Positions 1-8,068 of a stretch of DNA of 64,000 nucleotides are shown here, piece after piece. The position numbers and the translations under genes are program-made. Origin of the DNA: JAAYCI01 sp031549285 (lineage in GTDB: Bacteria; Bacillota; Clostridia; Oscillospirales; Ruminococcaceae); NCBI GenBank assembly GCA_031549285.1, contig JAVBPZ010000004.1:1-64000 (forward strand), given 5' to 3'. Position 1 is the stretch's first letter. Every line of letters starts with the position of its first letter. The notes below the pieces were generated by a model, which had not been told where the DNA came from, ran no database searches, and was given only the letters and a program-made list of their open reading frames with translations.

Positions 1-680
1 CCGACCGGAGCCGCGCCGCCCTGAGCGGCGCCGACCTGAGCGGTGCCGACCTGAGCGTTGCCGACCTGAGCGTTGCCGACCTGAGACGTGCCAACCTGAG
101 CGGTGCCGACCTGAGCGGTGCCGACCTGAGCGTTGCCGACCTGAGCGGTGCCGACCTGAGCGGTGCCAACCTGAGCGATGCCGACCTGAGCGGTGCCGAC
201 CTGAGCGGTGCCGACCTGAGCGGTGCCGACCTGAGCGATGCCGACCTGAGCGGTGCCGACCTGAGCGATGCCGACCTGAGCGGTGCCAACCTGAGCGGTG
301 CCGACCTGAGCGGTGCCGACCTGAGCGATGCCGACGGCCTGCTCTCTGCAATTAACTATTTGGAGGCACACTTTGAGCGCACTGATGATGGCTATATTGT
401 ATACAAAACCTTTGGCGCACATCGGCCATCGCCTGATAAATGGAAAATTGAGCCGGGGGCCATCATAGATGAAACCGTAAATCCCGACAGATGCACGGAA
501 TGTGGCAGTGGCGTGAATGTCGCCCCTTTGGAATGGGTGCGGCAGAACGCATACGGAAGAAGCAAACCTGTATGGAAATGCTTGATTGAATGGGCCTGGC
601 TCCCCGGCGTAGTCGTCCCGCTAATGACAGACGGCAAACTTCGCTGTGAGCGTGTGCGGCTGCTGGAGGTAGTGAAATGA
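1..680 (+). CDS. Pentapeptide-repeat protein, N-terminus cut by window edge
   Basis: The reading frame is open from the first bases (codons start at position 3) to a TGA at 678-680. Residues up to about 110 are a run of A(D/N)LSx pentapeptides, the signature of a right-handed quadrilateral beta-helix. The last ~110 residues are non-repetitive, with a CTEC pair and an NVAPLEW segment, and resemble the C-terminal domain often attached to phage pentapeptide proteins. Some pentapeptide proteins mimic DNA and protect gyrase; whether this one does is unknown. A TTG at 360 could serve as an internal start, but the continuous frame argues for one fused protein. The stop overlaps the next ATG. Confidence 0.85.
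   Translation, partial: DRSRAALSGADLSGADLSVADLSVADLRRANLSGADLSGADLSVADLSGADLSGANLSDADLSGADLSGADLSGADLSDADLSGADLSDADLSGANLSGADLSGADLSDADGLLSAINYLEAHFERTDDGYIVYKTFGAHRPSPDKWKIEPGAIIDETVNPDRCTECGSGVNVAPLEWVRQNAYGRSKPVWKCLIEWAWLPGVVVPLMTDGKLRCERVRLLEVVK
30..329 (+). repeat. Twenty tandem 15-bp units encoding A(D/N)LSx
   Basis: Twenty consecutive in-frame copies of a GCCGACCTGAGCGGT-type unit. Variation is almost confined to the last codon (GGT, GTT or GAT) and to GAC/AAC. Some degenerate units precede position 30. Near-identity at the DNA level suggests recent expansion and likely copy-number variation. Confidence 0.95.
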
Positions 681-844
681 AATGTCCTGAATGCGGCGCA
701 GAACTAGGCCACCGTGACAAAATCTACACCGGCCACAACACGGATACTGTTTTTGGTTGTTCTATTTGTCTTGACGTCCACTGCGCGCTGGAGTGGTTCG
801 CCGACCATCCAGACGAAACGTTTCGGGATGTGATGGCGGGATGA
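677..844 (+). CDS. Small zinc-finger-like protein (55 aa)
   Basis: ATG at 677 overlaps the stop of the pentapeptide gene (ATGA), indicating translational coupling. The protein starts MKCPECGAEL and has a second pair, CSIC, about 25 residues on, giving a four-cysteine zinc-ribbon pattern. The C-terminal half is acidic. Function unknown; probably an early phage accessory protein. Confidence 0.7.
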   Translation: MKCPECGAELGHRDKIYTGHNTDTVFGCSICLDVHCALEWFADHPDETFRDVMAG

Positions 845-869
845 AACCCAATATATGGAGGATAGCAAA

Positions 870-1364
870 ATGAATTTGTATGAGATAGATGCAGCCATTC
901 AGGAAATACTTGATCGGATGGTGGACCCAGAGACCGGAGAAGTAAGTGATGATGCGCTTTCCGTGCTGGAAGGTTTGGGCGTGCAACGGCAGGACAAGAT
1001 AGAGAATATTGCCCTGTACATCAAAAATCTAGCGGCTGATGCCGCGGCTATCAAGGCAGAGGAAGATACCCTTTCCAAACGTCGAAAGACTGCTGAAAGC
1101 CAAGTGAGCCGTCTGAAAAGCTACCTTTCGGAACACATGATGGGCGAAAAGATGGAAACGCCTAGGGTTAAGATTGGCTGGCGATCATCCACATCGGTCT
1201 ATATTGAGAACGAGGCAGAATTTGTTCGGCAGTTTAGTGGCACCGACTTTTTGTCCTGCAAAGACCCAACCATCAACAAAACAAATGTTGGCAACGCCTT
1301 GAAATCCGGCAAGGTCATCCCCGGTGCGGAGCTGGTTACCAGCATGAACATACAGGTGAAGTGA
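870..1364 (+). CDS. Siphovirus Gp157 family protein
   Basis: 164 aa. Start chosen at 870 because GGAGG ends about 8 bases upstream; an in-frame ATG at 855 has no such site. The N-terminal MNLYEIDAAIQEIL, the DPETGEV segment and a long central helix ending in SRLKSYLSEHM, followed by a PRVKIGWRSS strand, match the Gp157 family of Firmicutes siphophages. The family has been linked to phage resistance in Streptococcus thermophilus; its molecular role is not established. It sits first in the recombination module. Confidence 0.85.
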   Translation: MNLYEIDAAIQEILDRMVDPETGEVSDDALSVLEGLGVQRQDKIENIALYIKNLAADAAAIKAEEDTLSKRRKTAESQVSRLKSYLSEHMMGEKMETPRVKIGWRSSTSVYIENEAEFVRQFSGTDFLSCKDPTINKTNVGNALKSGKVIPGAELVTSMNIQVK

Positions 1365-1365
1365 A

Positions 1366-1560
1366 ATGAAAAAACCAAAACATCAAAAGAGCACACCGGG
1401 CGCGAGTGCCCCCTTTCCCCCGGCGGCAAGTTTCCAGCCGATAACGATACCGGGGAGTAAAGACGACCCATTCAGCCGGGAGTTTAGTCCGTTCTATAGC
1501 GCGGACAACAAGGAATGTGAGCTGCCATACAGTGAGCATATTGGCCACTATTGTTTTTAA
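1366..1560 (+). CDS. Hypothetical phage protein (64 aa)
   Basis: Begins one base after the gp157 stop and ends 18 bases before the ATPase gene, so it is probably in the same transcript. Proline-rich N-terminal half (APFPPAASFQP), no recognised domain and no membrane segment. The start is supported mainly by position. It could be a spurious frame, but it fills the gap neatly. Confidence 0.5.
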   Translation: MKKPKHQKSTPGASAPFPPAASFQPITIPGSKDDPFSREFSPFYSADNKECELPYSEHIGHYCF

Positions 1561-1578
1561 AGAAAGGAGCGCTGGGCT

Positions 1579-2190
1579 ATGGGAATTCCTGTTTTAGTAC
1601 TGGGAGAATCCGGCAGTGGCAAAAGCACCAGCCTGCGAAATTTCGATATCGACGCATTGGGAATATTCAACGTGGCTGGCAAACCGCTGCCGTTTAAAAA
1701 GAAAATCCCTAAGGTTGACAACGCTAGGTACAACCATATTCTTAAAGGTCTTTCTGAGCATAAGTTGAAGCGATATGTAATTGATGATAGCCAATATCTG
1801 ATGGCGTTTGCAATGTTTGACCGGGCAAAAGAGATCGGGTATGGGAAGTTTACCGATGTCGCCCTGGACTTTCGCAACCTCATTGATTTCATCATCACAA
1901 AAACCCCCGACGATGTGATTGTCTATTTTTTGCATCATATCGAACGGTCGGATGATGGGCGCATTAAGGCTAAGACCAGCGGCAGAATGTTAGACAACCA
2001 ATTAACTGTGGAAGGGCTGTTTTCCATTGTTTTATTGTGCGTTGCAGATGGCAGCACCCACAAGTTTATAACGCAGTCCGACGGCTCCAACACCGCAAAA
2101 AGCCCGTTAGAAATGTTCGACTACGAGATTGACAACGACCTAAGAATGGTTGATGAAACCATACGAGAGTATTGGGAACTTAACAAATAA
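1579..2190 (+). CDS. Phage AAA ATPase, Sak4/Rad51-like
   Basis: 203 aa with Walker A GESGSGKST at residues 9-17 and Walker B YVIDD at 66-70. The short RecA-like fold, the FLHH segment after Walker B, and the position directly before a DUF669 gene and an ERCC4 nuclease gene are typical of Sak4-type single-strand-annealing ATPases. In such modules the ATPase is thought to promote annealing or strand exchange on ssDNA coated by the DUF669 protein. Good RBS (AGGAGCG) before the ATG. An alternative is a generic phage nucleotide-binding protein. Confidence 0.75.
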   Translation: MGIPVLVLGESGSGKSTSLRNFDIDALGIFNVAGKPLPFKKKIPKVDNARYNHILKGLSEHKLKRYVIDDSQYLMAFAMFDRAKEIGYGKFTDVALDFRNLIDFIITKTPDDVIVYFLHHIERSDDGRIKAKTSGRMLDNQLTVEGLFSIVLLCVADGSTHKFITQSDGSNTAKSPLEMFDYEIDNDLRMVDETIREYWELNK

Positions 2191-2205
2191 AGGGAGGAAA
2201 AACAA

Positions 2206-2781
2206 ATGCAAAAACCGAAGGATTGGGAGAATGTCAAAGCCAGCGGGGATTTTATCCCACTGCCTGCAGGTGGGTACATCTGCAAAATTATGGAAGCCCG
2301 TGAAGTCACTTACCCCGGAAATGGCGAACCATTTAACAAGCTGGAGGTATCTATTGATATCACTGAAGGCGAGTTTAAGGGGCACTACGCTGACGATTAT
2401 CGGACGCAACAGCAAGAGGACAAAAAATGGCGCGGCATCCTCCGTCTTTATTTACCGAAAGATGATGGCAGCGAAAAAGATGGCTGGACCCAAAGCACCC
2501 TTAAAGCCTTTATTGAGGCTGTAGAGGAAAGCAATCCCGGATTTCATTGGGAATGGGACGAAAGCAAACTGAAAGATAAAAAGCTGGGTGTGCTGTTCCG
2601 TGAAGAGGAGTGGTCATTCAATGATCGTACTGGCTGGAAAACGCAGCCGTTTAAAGGCATTTCGGTGGAACGAATAAAGGCTGGCAAATTCAAAGTGCCG
2701 GCAAAGCGGCCGCTTAAAAATACAACGTCGTCGCAGGATGCCTTTACCCAGGTCGAAGAGACCGACGACCTCCCGTTTTAG
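2206..2781 (+). CDS. DUF669 protein, probable phage ssDNA-binding protein
   Basis: 191 aa. The N-terminal LPAGGYICKI and the following beta-rich region match DUF669, which sits beside recombination ATPases and is regarded as an SSB-like OB-fold protein. The last residues, EETDDLPF, resemble the acidic tip of bacterial SSB that recruits partner proteins. Strong RBS (AGGGAGG). Likely partner of the upstream ATPase in recombination or replication. Confidence 0.8.
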   Translation: MQKPKDWENVKASGDFIPLPAGGYICKIMEAREVTYPGNGEPFNKLEVSIDITEGEFKGHYADDYRTQQQEDKKWRGILRLYLPKDDGSEKDGWTQSTLKAFIEAVEESNPGFHWEWDESKLKDKKLGVLFREEEWSFNDRTGWKTQPFKGISVERIKAGKFKVPAKRPLKNTTSSQDAFTQVEETDDLPF

Positions 2782-2784
2782 ACT

Positions 2785-3312
2785 ATGACACCACCAGAGA
2801 TATTGACGGCGCTGCGGAGCATGGAAATTCTGGTGGATACCCGCGAACAGGACACCCCACGTTTAAGGCAACGGCTCAGGACGATGGGGTGTCCGTTCGA
2901 AAGGGTGAAGCTGGATTTTGGTGACTATAGTGTTCGCTGCAGGTTACCAGACGGCAAGATTTTAGATTTATCTGGCCATGTCTCTATTGAACGCAAAATG
3001 TCCCTCGATGAATTGTGTCAGTGCTACACAAAGTCCCGACCACGTTTTGTGCGGGAATTTGAAAGAGCGATGGCTGCCGGGGCAAAGCTCTATGTGGTAG
3101 TAGAGGGCGGCAGTTGGGAAAAAGCCTATAAAGGCATATACCAAAGTAAGCTGAGCCCGGCAGCTCTGGTAGCCAGCATGACCGCCTGGTTAGCCAGGTA
3201 TAACTGCCAAATTCTTTTCTGTGATCCAGATACCAGCGGATTGCTAATCAAAGAATTGCTTTACCGGGAGTTAAAAGAACGAATAGAGCATTGGGATAGT
3301 GAGGTTGCCTGA
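2785..3312 (+). CDS. ERCC4-domain nuclease
   Basis: 175 aa. Shows the XPF/MUS81-type nuclease signature in order: DTRE at 18-21, FGDYS at 45-49 and ERKMSLD at 69-75, which fits the ERKx3D active-site motif. Such enzymes cut branched or flap DNA with Mg2+. It lies four bases after the DUF669 gene, and its stop overlaps the next start (TGATG), so it belongs to the recombination operon. No helix-hairpin-helix domain is present; partner proteins may supply DNA binding. Confidence 0.9.
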   Translation: MTPPEILTALRSMEILVDTREQDTPRLRQRLRTMGCPFERVKLDFGDYSVRCRLPDGKILDLSGHVSIERKMSLDELCQCYTKSRPRFVREFERAMAAGAKLYVVVEGGSWEKAYKGIYQSKLSPAALVASMTAWLARYNCQILFCDPDTSGLLIKELLYRELKERIEHWDSEVA

Positions 3313-3836
3313 TGGAACAAGACAATGGATTTGTAAAAATATACAGGTCGATTACCAAATGGGAATGGTATCAGGATGGACCTACATTTAAAGTGTTCTT
3401 TCATCTATTGCTGGTTGCTAATCACAAGCAAAGAAATCATCGAGGAACACCCATAAAAAGGGGCCAACACGTAACCAGCTACAAAAAACTTGCGAATGAA
3501 TGTGGTTTATCGATACAACAAGTTAGAACTGCACTTAAGAACCTGAGGCTAACAGGAGAGATAACACACGAGTCAACACGAAAAGGCAGCGTTATAACGA
3601 TTGTTAACTACTCTACCTATCAAACGAACAACACGCCGCCCAACAGGAAAACAACAAAGAATCAACAAACGTCCAACAAAGCATCAACAACTAACAAGAA
3701 TGAAAAGAATGTTAAGAATGAAAAGAATAAGACCGTCGGCGTTGCCGACATTTCGCCTTCGGCGTTTTTAGACAAAGACCCTGACGAGTTGACCCCAGAA
3801 GAGAGGGCGGCCAAGATTGCATATCTGAGGAGGTAG
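3312..3836 (+). CDS. Winged-helix phage replication protein (replisome-organiser-like)
   Basis: 174 aa. The N-terminal half (GFVKIYRSITKWEWY, then KKLANECGLSIQQVRTALKN) is a helix-turn-helix found in phage replication-initiation and DnaD-like proteins. The C-terminal half is a low-complexity Asn/Thr/Lys-rich linker ending in an acidic segment (DPDELTPEERAAKIAYLRR). It directly precedes the primase-helicase, which suggests a role in origin recognition or helicase loading. The Asn-rich linker is AT-rich compared with its neighbours and could overlap an origin; no clear iteron set was found. Confidence 0.7.
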   Translation: MEQDNGFVKIYRSITKWEWYQDGPTFKVFFHLLLVANHKQRNHRGTPIKRGQHVTSYKKLANECGLSIQQVRTALKNLRLTGEITHESTRKGSVITIVNYSTYQTNNTPPNRKTTKNQQTSNKASTTNKNEKNVKNEKNKTVGVADISPSAFLDKDPDELTPEERAAKIAYLRR

Positions 3837-3840
3837 GTTC

Positions 3841-5634
3841 ATGGGGTACGAACTTAGCACAGTGGACATTTATGGACTAGCCTCAAAGCTGAACTCCGAA
3901 ACGCGGGTGAAGGGAAAGGAGTTGTTCTTTTCTCGATGTCCCTACTGTAACGGTGGTGATGCCCCTGATAAGGACACTTTCAGTATCAATCTGGAGACGG
4001 GGCAATTTAAATGCTTTCGCGTTAGCTGCGGAAAACAAGGACACTTTGTCCAGATGGCACGGGATTTTGAATATCCACTGGAGTACACAAGGGATCGCCG
4101 GCTGAAAGATTACCGCAAGTTGCCACAAAAGCAAATTGCCGCCAGTGAGCCAGCGATTGCCTACATGGAATCTCGTGGAATCAGCCGGGCGACCTGCGAG
4201 GGGTATAAACTCACATCACGCAACGACAATGCTAAGGTGCTGGTGTTTCCATTTTTGGACGAGGGCGGCCGGCTGCAGTTTGTGAAGTACCGCAATACAG
4301 TATTTCGAAAAGGCAAAGACAAAAACAAGGAGTGGTGCGAGGCCGGCACCATGCCCATACTGTTCGGGATGTGGCAATGTGAGGATTCTGGAACGCTGGT
4401 AATCACAGAGGGGCAGATTGATAGTCTGTCATTGTCTGATGCCGGAATAAAAAACGCGGTGAGTGTTCCGACTGGCGCGCTGGGATTTACGTGGCTGGAA
4501 AATTGCTGGGAATGGGTGACGCGCTTTTCTGAGGTTGTGGTGTTCGGGGACTACGAAAATGGGAAGATCACCCTTGTGGACGAACTGAGCAAACGGTTGC
4601 CAATGCCGGTACGAGTTGTATGTGAAGCGGATTACCTAGGGGAAAAAGACGCCAATGCCATTCTGCAAAAGTATGGAAAGCAAGCGTTAGTGGATGCTGT
4701 GGAGCGGGCGCGGATTCAGCCAATAAACCACATCAAGGAATTGGCTGATGTTGAGACAGTGGACCTTAACACGCTGGAGCATATTGAAACCGGCATTCCT
4801 GAAATTGACCGTATTATTGGCGGGCTATATTTTGGGCAGGTGACATTGCTTACCGGTAAACGCGGCGAGGGTAAAAGTACCTTCATGGGCCAGCTGATTG
4901 TGGAGGCGATAGATCAGGGATACAAAACGCTAGCCTACAGCGGTGAACTCACAGACTACCAATTCAAGCGATGGATTGATTTTCAAGCTGCTGGCCCTGA
5001 TATGGTGATTACCAACAAAAACGCCTTTGGTGATGAAATCTACTCTCTGCACTATGACACTGTTGTCAAGCTGAATAAGTGGTACCGCGGCATGGCTTAT
5101 GTTTATGACAACGGCACCGTAGATGATGGCGACGAACTGGAAAGCCTATTGGTCACGGTAGAAAAAGCGGTGTGCCGATATGGAATACAGCTGGTGTGCC
5201 TGGACAACCTCATGACGGCAATGGACCTTGACACCAAAGACGACCTATATCAGGCTCAGTCGCGCTTTGTGTATAAGCTGAAGCAGTTGGCTGTACGACA
5301 TCGAATTGCGGTTTTGTTGGTAGCCCATCCCCGCAAAACACAAAACGCCGCCACGATTGACGATGTCGCTGGCAGCGGTGACATTGGAAACCGTGTGGAT
5401 GTAAGCATGTGCTATTCGCGGCCGCCGTCCGGGGATGAATCATGCGATGGAATGGTGTCTATCCTGAAAGACAGAAACAATGGCCGCGTTACTCGCAGCG
5501 GCGACGAGGTACGCCTCATTTACAGCACCGCTACAAAGCGGATTACCTCTATGGGCCAACGTGGACCTCGAATTTATGGCTGGGCAAAAGATGAGTTTGT
5601 AACTATGCCGGAAACGGAGGACTTGCCATTTTGA
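3841..5634 (+). CDS. Bifunctional primase-helicase (TOPRIM plus DnaB-type)
   Basis: 597 aa. A zinc finger (Cys33, Cys36, Cys58, Cys63) is followed by a TOPRIM domain (VITEGQID with Glu190; FGDYEN at 235-240) and a RecA-like helicase domain with Walker A GKRGEGKST at 339-347, Walker B LVCLD near 451-455 and an LLVAHPRK segment. This is the T7 gp4/Twinkle-like layout: one protein primes and unwinds at the phage fork. The C-terminus ends ETEDLPF, an SSB-like acidic tip shared with the DUF669 protein. RBS GGAGG before the ATG. Confidence 0.92.
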   Translation: MGYELSTVDIYGLASKLNSETRVKGKELFFSRCPYCNGGDAPDKDTFSINLETGQFKCFRVSCGKQGHFVQMARDFEYPLEYTRDRRLKDYRKLPQKQIAASEPAIAYMESRGISRATCEGYKLTSRNDNAKVLVFPFLDEGGRLQFVKYRNTVFRKGKDKNKEWCEAGTMPILFGMWQCEDSGTLVITEGQIDSLSLSDAGIKNAVSVPTGALGFTWLENCWEWVTRFSEVVVFGDYENGKITLVDELSKRLPMPVRVVCEADYLGEKDANAILQKYGKQALVDAVERARIQPINHIKELADVETVDLNTLEHIETGIPEIDRIIGGLYFGQVTLLTGKRGEGKSTFMGQLIVEAIDQGYKTLAYSGELTDYQFKRWIDFQAAGPDMVITNKNAFGDEIYSLHYDTVVKLNKWYRGMAYVYDNGTVDDGDELESLLVTVEKAVCRYGIQLVCLDNLMTAMDLDTKDDLYQAQSRFVYKLKQLAVRHRIAVLLVAHPRKTQNAATIDDVAGSGDIGNRVDVSMCYSRPPSGDESCDGMVSILKDRNNGRVTRSGDEVRLIYSTATKRITSMGQRGPRIYGWAKDEFVTMPETEDLPF

Positions 5635-6143
5635 ATACTGATGGAAACGCTGCGCTGGTAAAGTACTCCACCCCAACAGAATACAAGGGTATCACATTCC
5701 GTTCACGGCTGGAAGCAGATTTTGCCAGGTGGTTTGATAAGCTGGGTGTCGTTTGGAACTACGAACCCGAAGGATACCGGCTGGAAAACGGATTGTCGTA
5801 CCTGCCAGACTTCTTCCTTCCTGCCCAGCGCGCCTATTTTGAAGCTAAGGGCGTTATGCTCCGGGAGGATGAGCAAAAGATTCTGGAGCTTGCCGCTGAA
5901 TCTAAAACGGACATCATTATTGGAATGCAGATTTACCATGGCGAACCAATATTGGCGATGGTGGATGCACTGAACGATGACTACTGGATGATTCGTGGCG
6001 GTATTATTGTTGCCCGTTGCCTAAGATGCAATAAGGTTTATTTCATGACAAATTGCGGAGACTGGAGATGCCGTGTATGTGGCGCCTACGAAGGTAATGG
6101 ACATTTTGAAGAAATTGTGTACAGCGATAAATGGGGATATTGA
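5631..6143 (+). CDS. PD-(D/E)XK nuclease with C-terminal zinc ribbon
   Basis: 170 aa. Starts at a TTG overlapping the helicase stop (TTGA), with GGAGG about ten bases upstream. The core shows Glu28, PD at 59-60 and EAK at 71-73, the catalytic pattern of VSR/Holliday-resolvase-like nucleases. The C-terminus carries CLRC (130-133) and CRVC (147-150), a zinc ribbon. Position after the primase-helicase suggests resolution or processing of replication intermediates. Confidence 0.8.
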   Translation: MNTDGNAALVKYSTPTEYKGITFRSRLEADFARWFDKLGVVWNYEPEGYRLENGLSYLPDFFLPAQRAYFEAKGVMLREDEQKILELAAESKTDIIIGMQIYHGEPILAMVDALNDDYWMIRGGIIVARCLRCNKVYFMTNCGDWRCRVCGAYEGNGHFEEIVYSDKWGY

Positions 6144-6161
6144 AATCACGGAGGTATCGGC

Positions 6162-6341
6162 ATGAACAAATCAAAAAAAGACCTCATCCCGCAGGAGAGC
6201 CTAAACAAATACATTATTGCCGAATACCGCAAAGGTCGGACCATCAAGGCTATTGCTGCCGCCGTGAAGCACCAGACCATTGATAAATCGGGGGGGCACT
6301 GCCGGCGGGGTATATTGAGCGGGTTATATACGATGAAGTGA
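6162..6341 (+). CDS. Small helix-turn-helix-like protein; probable frameshift at a G7 run
   Basis: 59 aa as sequenced, from ATG 6162 (RBS GGAGG) to TGA 6339-6341. The middle (IIAEYRKGRTIKAIAAAV) looks like a DNA-binding helix-turn-helix. After DKS a run of seven G occurs; in the -1 frame the sequence continues with ALPAGYIERVIYDEVMENGI to a TAA at 6356-6358, which reads like a genuine C-terminus. One extra G, or a -1 ribosomal shift, would give a ~64-residue protein. It converges tail to tail with the gene on the complement. Confidence 0.55.
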   Translation: MNKSKKDLIPQESLNKYIIAEYRKGRTIKAIAAAVKHQTIDKSGGHCRRGILSGLYTMK

Positions 6342-6354
6342 TGGAGAATGGGAT

Positions 6355-6627
6355 TTAACAAACCTCATCATCCACCGTCTCTTCCACAAACCAAACGTCA
6401 CCCTCGCGCCACAAGATACGGGTGCGCTCCATCCCGTCCGGTTCCAGCACTAGGCACTTATACCGCATACCGGCCCCACCAACCTTCCTGTTGGCTGCCT
6501 TTTGGGCATCCAGCACCTTGCGCACCGCAAAGCTCTTCCCGTTGTACAGGAAAAAGCCTTTGGGTTCCACATGGCCGCGCACGGTGAAGTGTGCGATCAA
6601 ATCAATTTCTAACCGTCTTATTGCCAT
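6355..6627 (-). CDS. Hypothetical protein downstream of the Y-family polymerase (90 aa)
   Basis: Follows the polymerase on the same strand with a 12-base gap, so probably co-transcribed. Mixed strands and basic residues (GKSFAVRKVLDAQKA, MRYKCLVLEPDG); no recognised domain. Small genes in this position are common next to phage-type Y-family polymerases, but their role is unknown to me. Confidence 0.65.
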   Translation of the reverse strand: MAIRRLEIDLIAHFTVRGHVEPKGFFLYNGKSFAVRKVLDAQKAANRKVGGAGMRYKCLVLEPDGMERTRILWREGDVWFVEETVDDEVC

Positions 6628-6639
6628 AGTCCCTACCTC

Positions 6640-7878
6640 TCATAGCCAGCCAATAGGTGTAAACTTCCGCTGCAGTTCTTTAGTGTTTCGCTCCTCATCA
6701 TTTCCTCCGAACATGGTGATTGCACGCTTGATGCTGTGCGGCCAGCGGCCATTAAGGCTATCCAGAGTTTCTTCTAATTGTTCCCGCTTCTCATGCCTCT
6801 CGGCGCTTTGCCAAAAGCTGCATTGATAAGACCCTTTGGCAAATACCAGGTTGGAACCAGAAATACCAATTTTGCGGATGGGCTTTTGCCACCTGTAAGT
6901 ATGCTGGAAAAGATCAAACGCTTCACTCGCAAGATCGCAATTCAAGTTGGTGGGAATAGATATGGATTTCTGCCGTGAAATATAGCCCATATCATTGTCG
7001 CAAATCCAGATGGAAATTGTCCTGGCGGCAAAGCCCAAAGCACGCATACGAGGGCCGACGCTTTCTGCCAGCAGGTGCATCCGACGCTTTACCTCTTCTG
7101 GAGCCGTCACGTCGTGAGCAATAACAGAAGAATTGCCCACGCTCTTTATAGGCGGTTCTGTCTCACCCACAGGAGATGATTCAAGGCCATTTGCGTACAC
7201 CCACAGGTAAGAACCTACCACACCAAACCAATCCCGCAGAAAGCGTTCTTCTGTGTTTGCCAGCTGGCCAATAGTGTAAACGCCTTTGTTGTATAGTTTG
7301 TTCCTTGTGGCCGGGCCGACGTATAACAAATCTTCAACGGGCAGCGGCCACACGTGATCTTTGAAATTATCCTGCGTGAACACCGTCACTGCATCCGGCT
7401 TTTTGTAATCGCTGCCTAGTTTGGCAAAAATCTTATTCCAGGAAACCCCCACGGATACTGTGATACCCATTTCTTTTTTGACCCGCCGGCGGATGAGGTG
7501 TGCAATTTCTTCACCAGAGCCGAACAGGCCCACCGACCCGGTTACATCCAACCAGCTTTCATCACTGCCAAAGGCTTCCTGCTGGTCTGTATAGTCGGCA
7601 AAGATACCCTGCTTAATCTCCTTTGAAAACCGGTCGTACAATTCATAGTCCGGGGGGATGACCACAAGGTCAGGACAAAGTTGCCTTGCCTGCCACAGGG
7701 CTGCACCGGTTGGAATTTTGTACTTCTTTGCGGCTTGATTCTTTGCCAGCACAATCCCGTGCCGCGTGGATTCGTCCCCGCCGACAACCACAGGCAGATT
7801 CTTTAAGTGGGGCTTGTACAGCAATGACGCCGACGCAAAAAAGCTGTTGCAATCGACGTGCAGGATAGACCGTTCCAT
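6640..7878 (-). CDS. Y-family DNA polymerase (UmuC/DinB-like)
   Basis: 412 aa from the ATG at 7878 (MERSILHVDCNSFFAS); upstream in-frame starts lie in the promoter region. Metal ligands are visible at Asp9 (HVDCN) and Asp106-Glu107 (SDESWLD). A helix-hairpin-helix-like segment (LLYVGPATRNKLYNKGVYT) and a little-finger-like C-terminus follow. The enzyme should copy damaged templates. It is transcribed against the replication genes, from its own promoter near 7951-7979. The overall sequence is closest to the UvrX/UmuC-like enzymes of Firmicutes mobile elements. Confidence 0.92.
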   Translation of the reverse strand: MERSILHVDCNSFFASASLLYKPHLKNLPVVVGGDESTRHGIVLAKNQAAKKYKIPTGAALWQARQLCPDLVVIPPDYELYDRFSKEIKQGIFADYTDQQEAFGSDESWLDVTGSVGLFGSGEEIAHLIRRRVKKEMGITVSVGVSWNKIFAKLGSDYKKPDAVTVFTQDNFKDHVWPLPVEDLLYVGPATRNKLYNKGVYTIGQLANTEERFLRDWFGVVGSYLWVYANGLESSPVGETEPPIKSVGNSSVIAHDVTAPEEVKRRMHLLAESVGPRMRALGFAARTISIWICDNDMGYISRQKSISIPTNLNCDLASEAFDLFQHTYRWQKPIRKIGISGSNLVFAKGSYQCSFWQSAERHEKREQLEETLDSLNGRWPHSIKRAITMFGGNDEERNTKELQRKFTPIGWL

Positions 7879-7900
7879 AGTATCATCTCGCTTAAGAATA

Positions 7901-7995
7901 ACAACTGTTGGTTGTATTGCGGTCACATTAATACAACTGTTGGTAGTTAAATGGTAACGGTTTTCACATATTTTTGCAAGACACTATATATTGTG
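7901..7995 (-). promoter_or_regulatory. Promoter with duplicated operator-like dyads upstream of the Y-family polymerase
   Basis: On the complement a -35 TTGCAA (7974-7979) and -10 TACCAT (7951-7956) are 17 bp apart. Between the -10 and the gene lie two copies of ACAACTGTTGGT (7901-7912 and 7933-7944), each containing the dyad CAACTGTTG, spaced 32 bp (about three helical turns). An imperfect palindrome ACACTATATATTGTGT lies at 7980-7995. This suggests a regulated promoter; the binding protein is unknown. The motif is not the known Firmicutes SOS box. Confidence 0.5.
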
Positions 7996-8028
7996 TTACC
8001 AATGCTGCGAAACACTAGCAATGGAGGC

Positions 8029-8056
8029 AAAAGAAAAAGCCCACCATACGGCGGGC
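8029..8056 (-). terminator. Rho-independent terminator after the SRAP gene
   Basis: Read on the complement, GCCCGCC-GTAT-GGTGGGC (one G-U pair) is followed by TTTTTCTTTT. It lies 13 bases beyond the SRAP stop and separates that gene from the polymerase. Confidence 0.8.
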
Positions 8057-8068
8057 AGAAAGTGTGGC

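Noticed and set aside
30..329. Regular short repeats resembling a CRISPR-like array
   Set aside because: Units are contiguous 15-mers with no spacers and keep an open frame for A(D/N)LSx pentapeptides.
7901..7995. LexA/SOS box upstream of the Y-family polymerase
   Set aside because: No GAAC-N4-GTTC-type Firmicutes box; the dyads are CAACTGTTG and differ in spacing.
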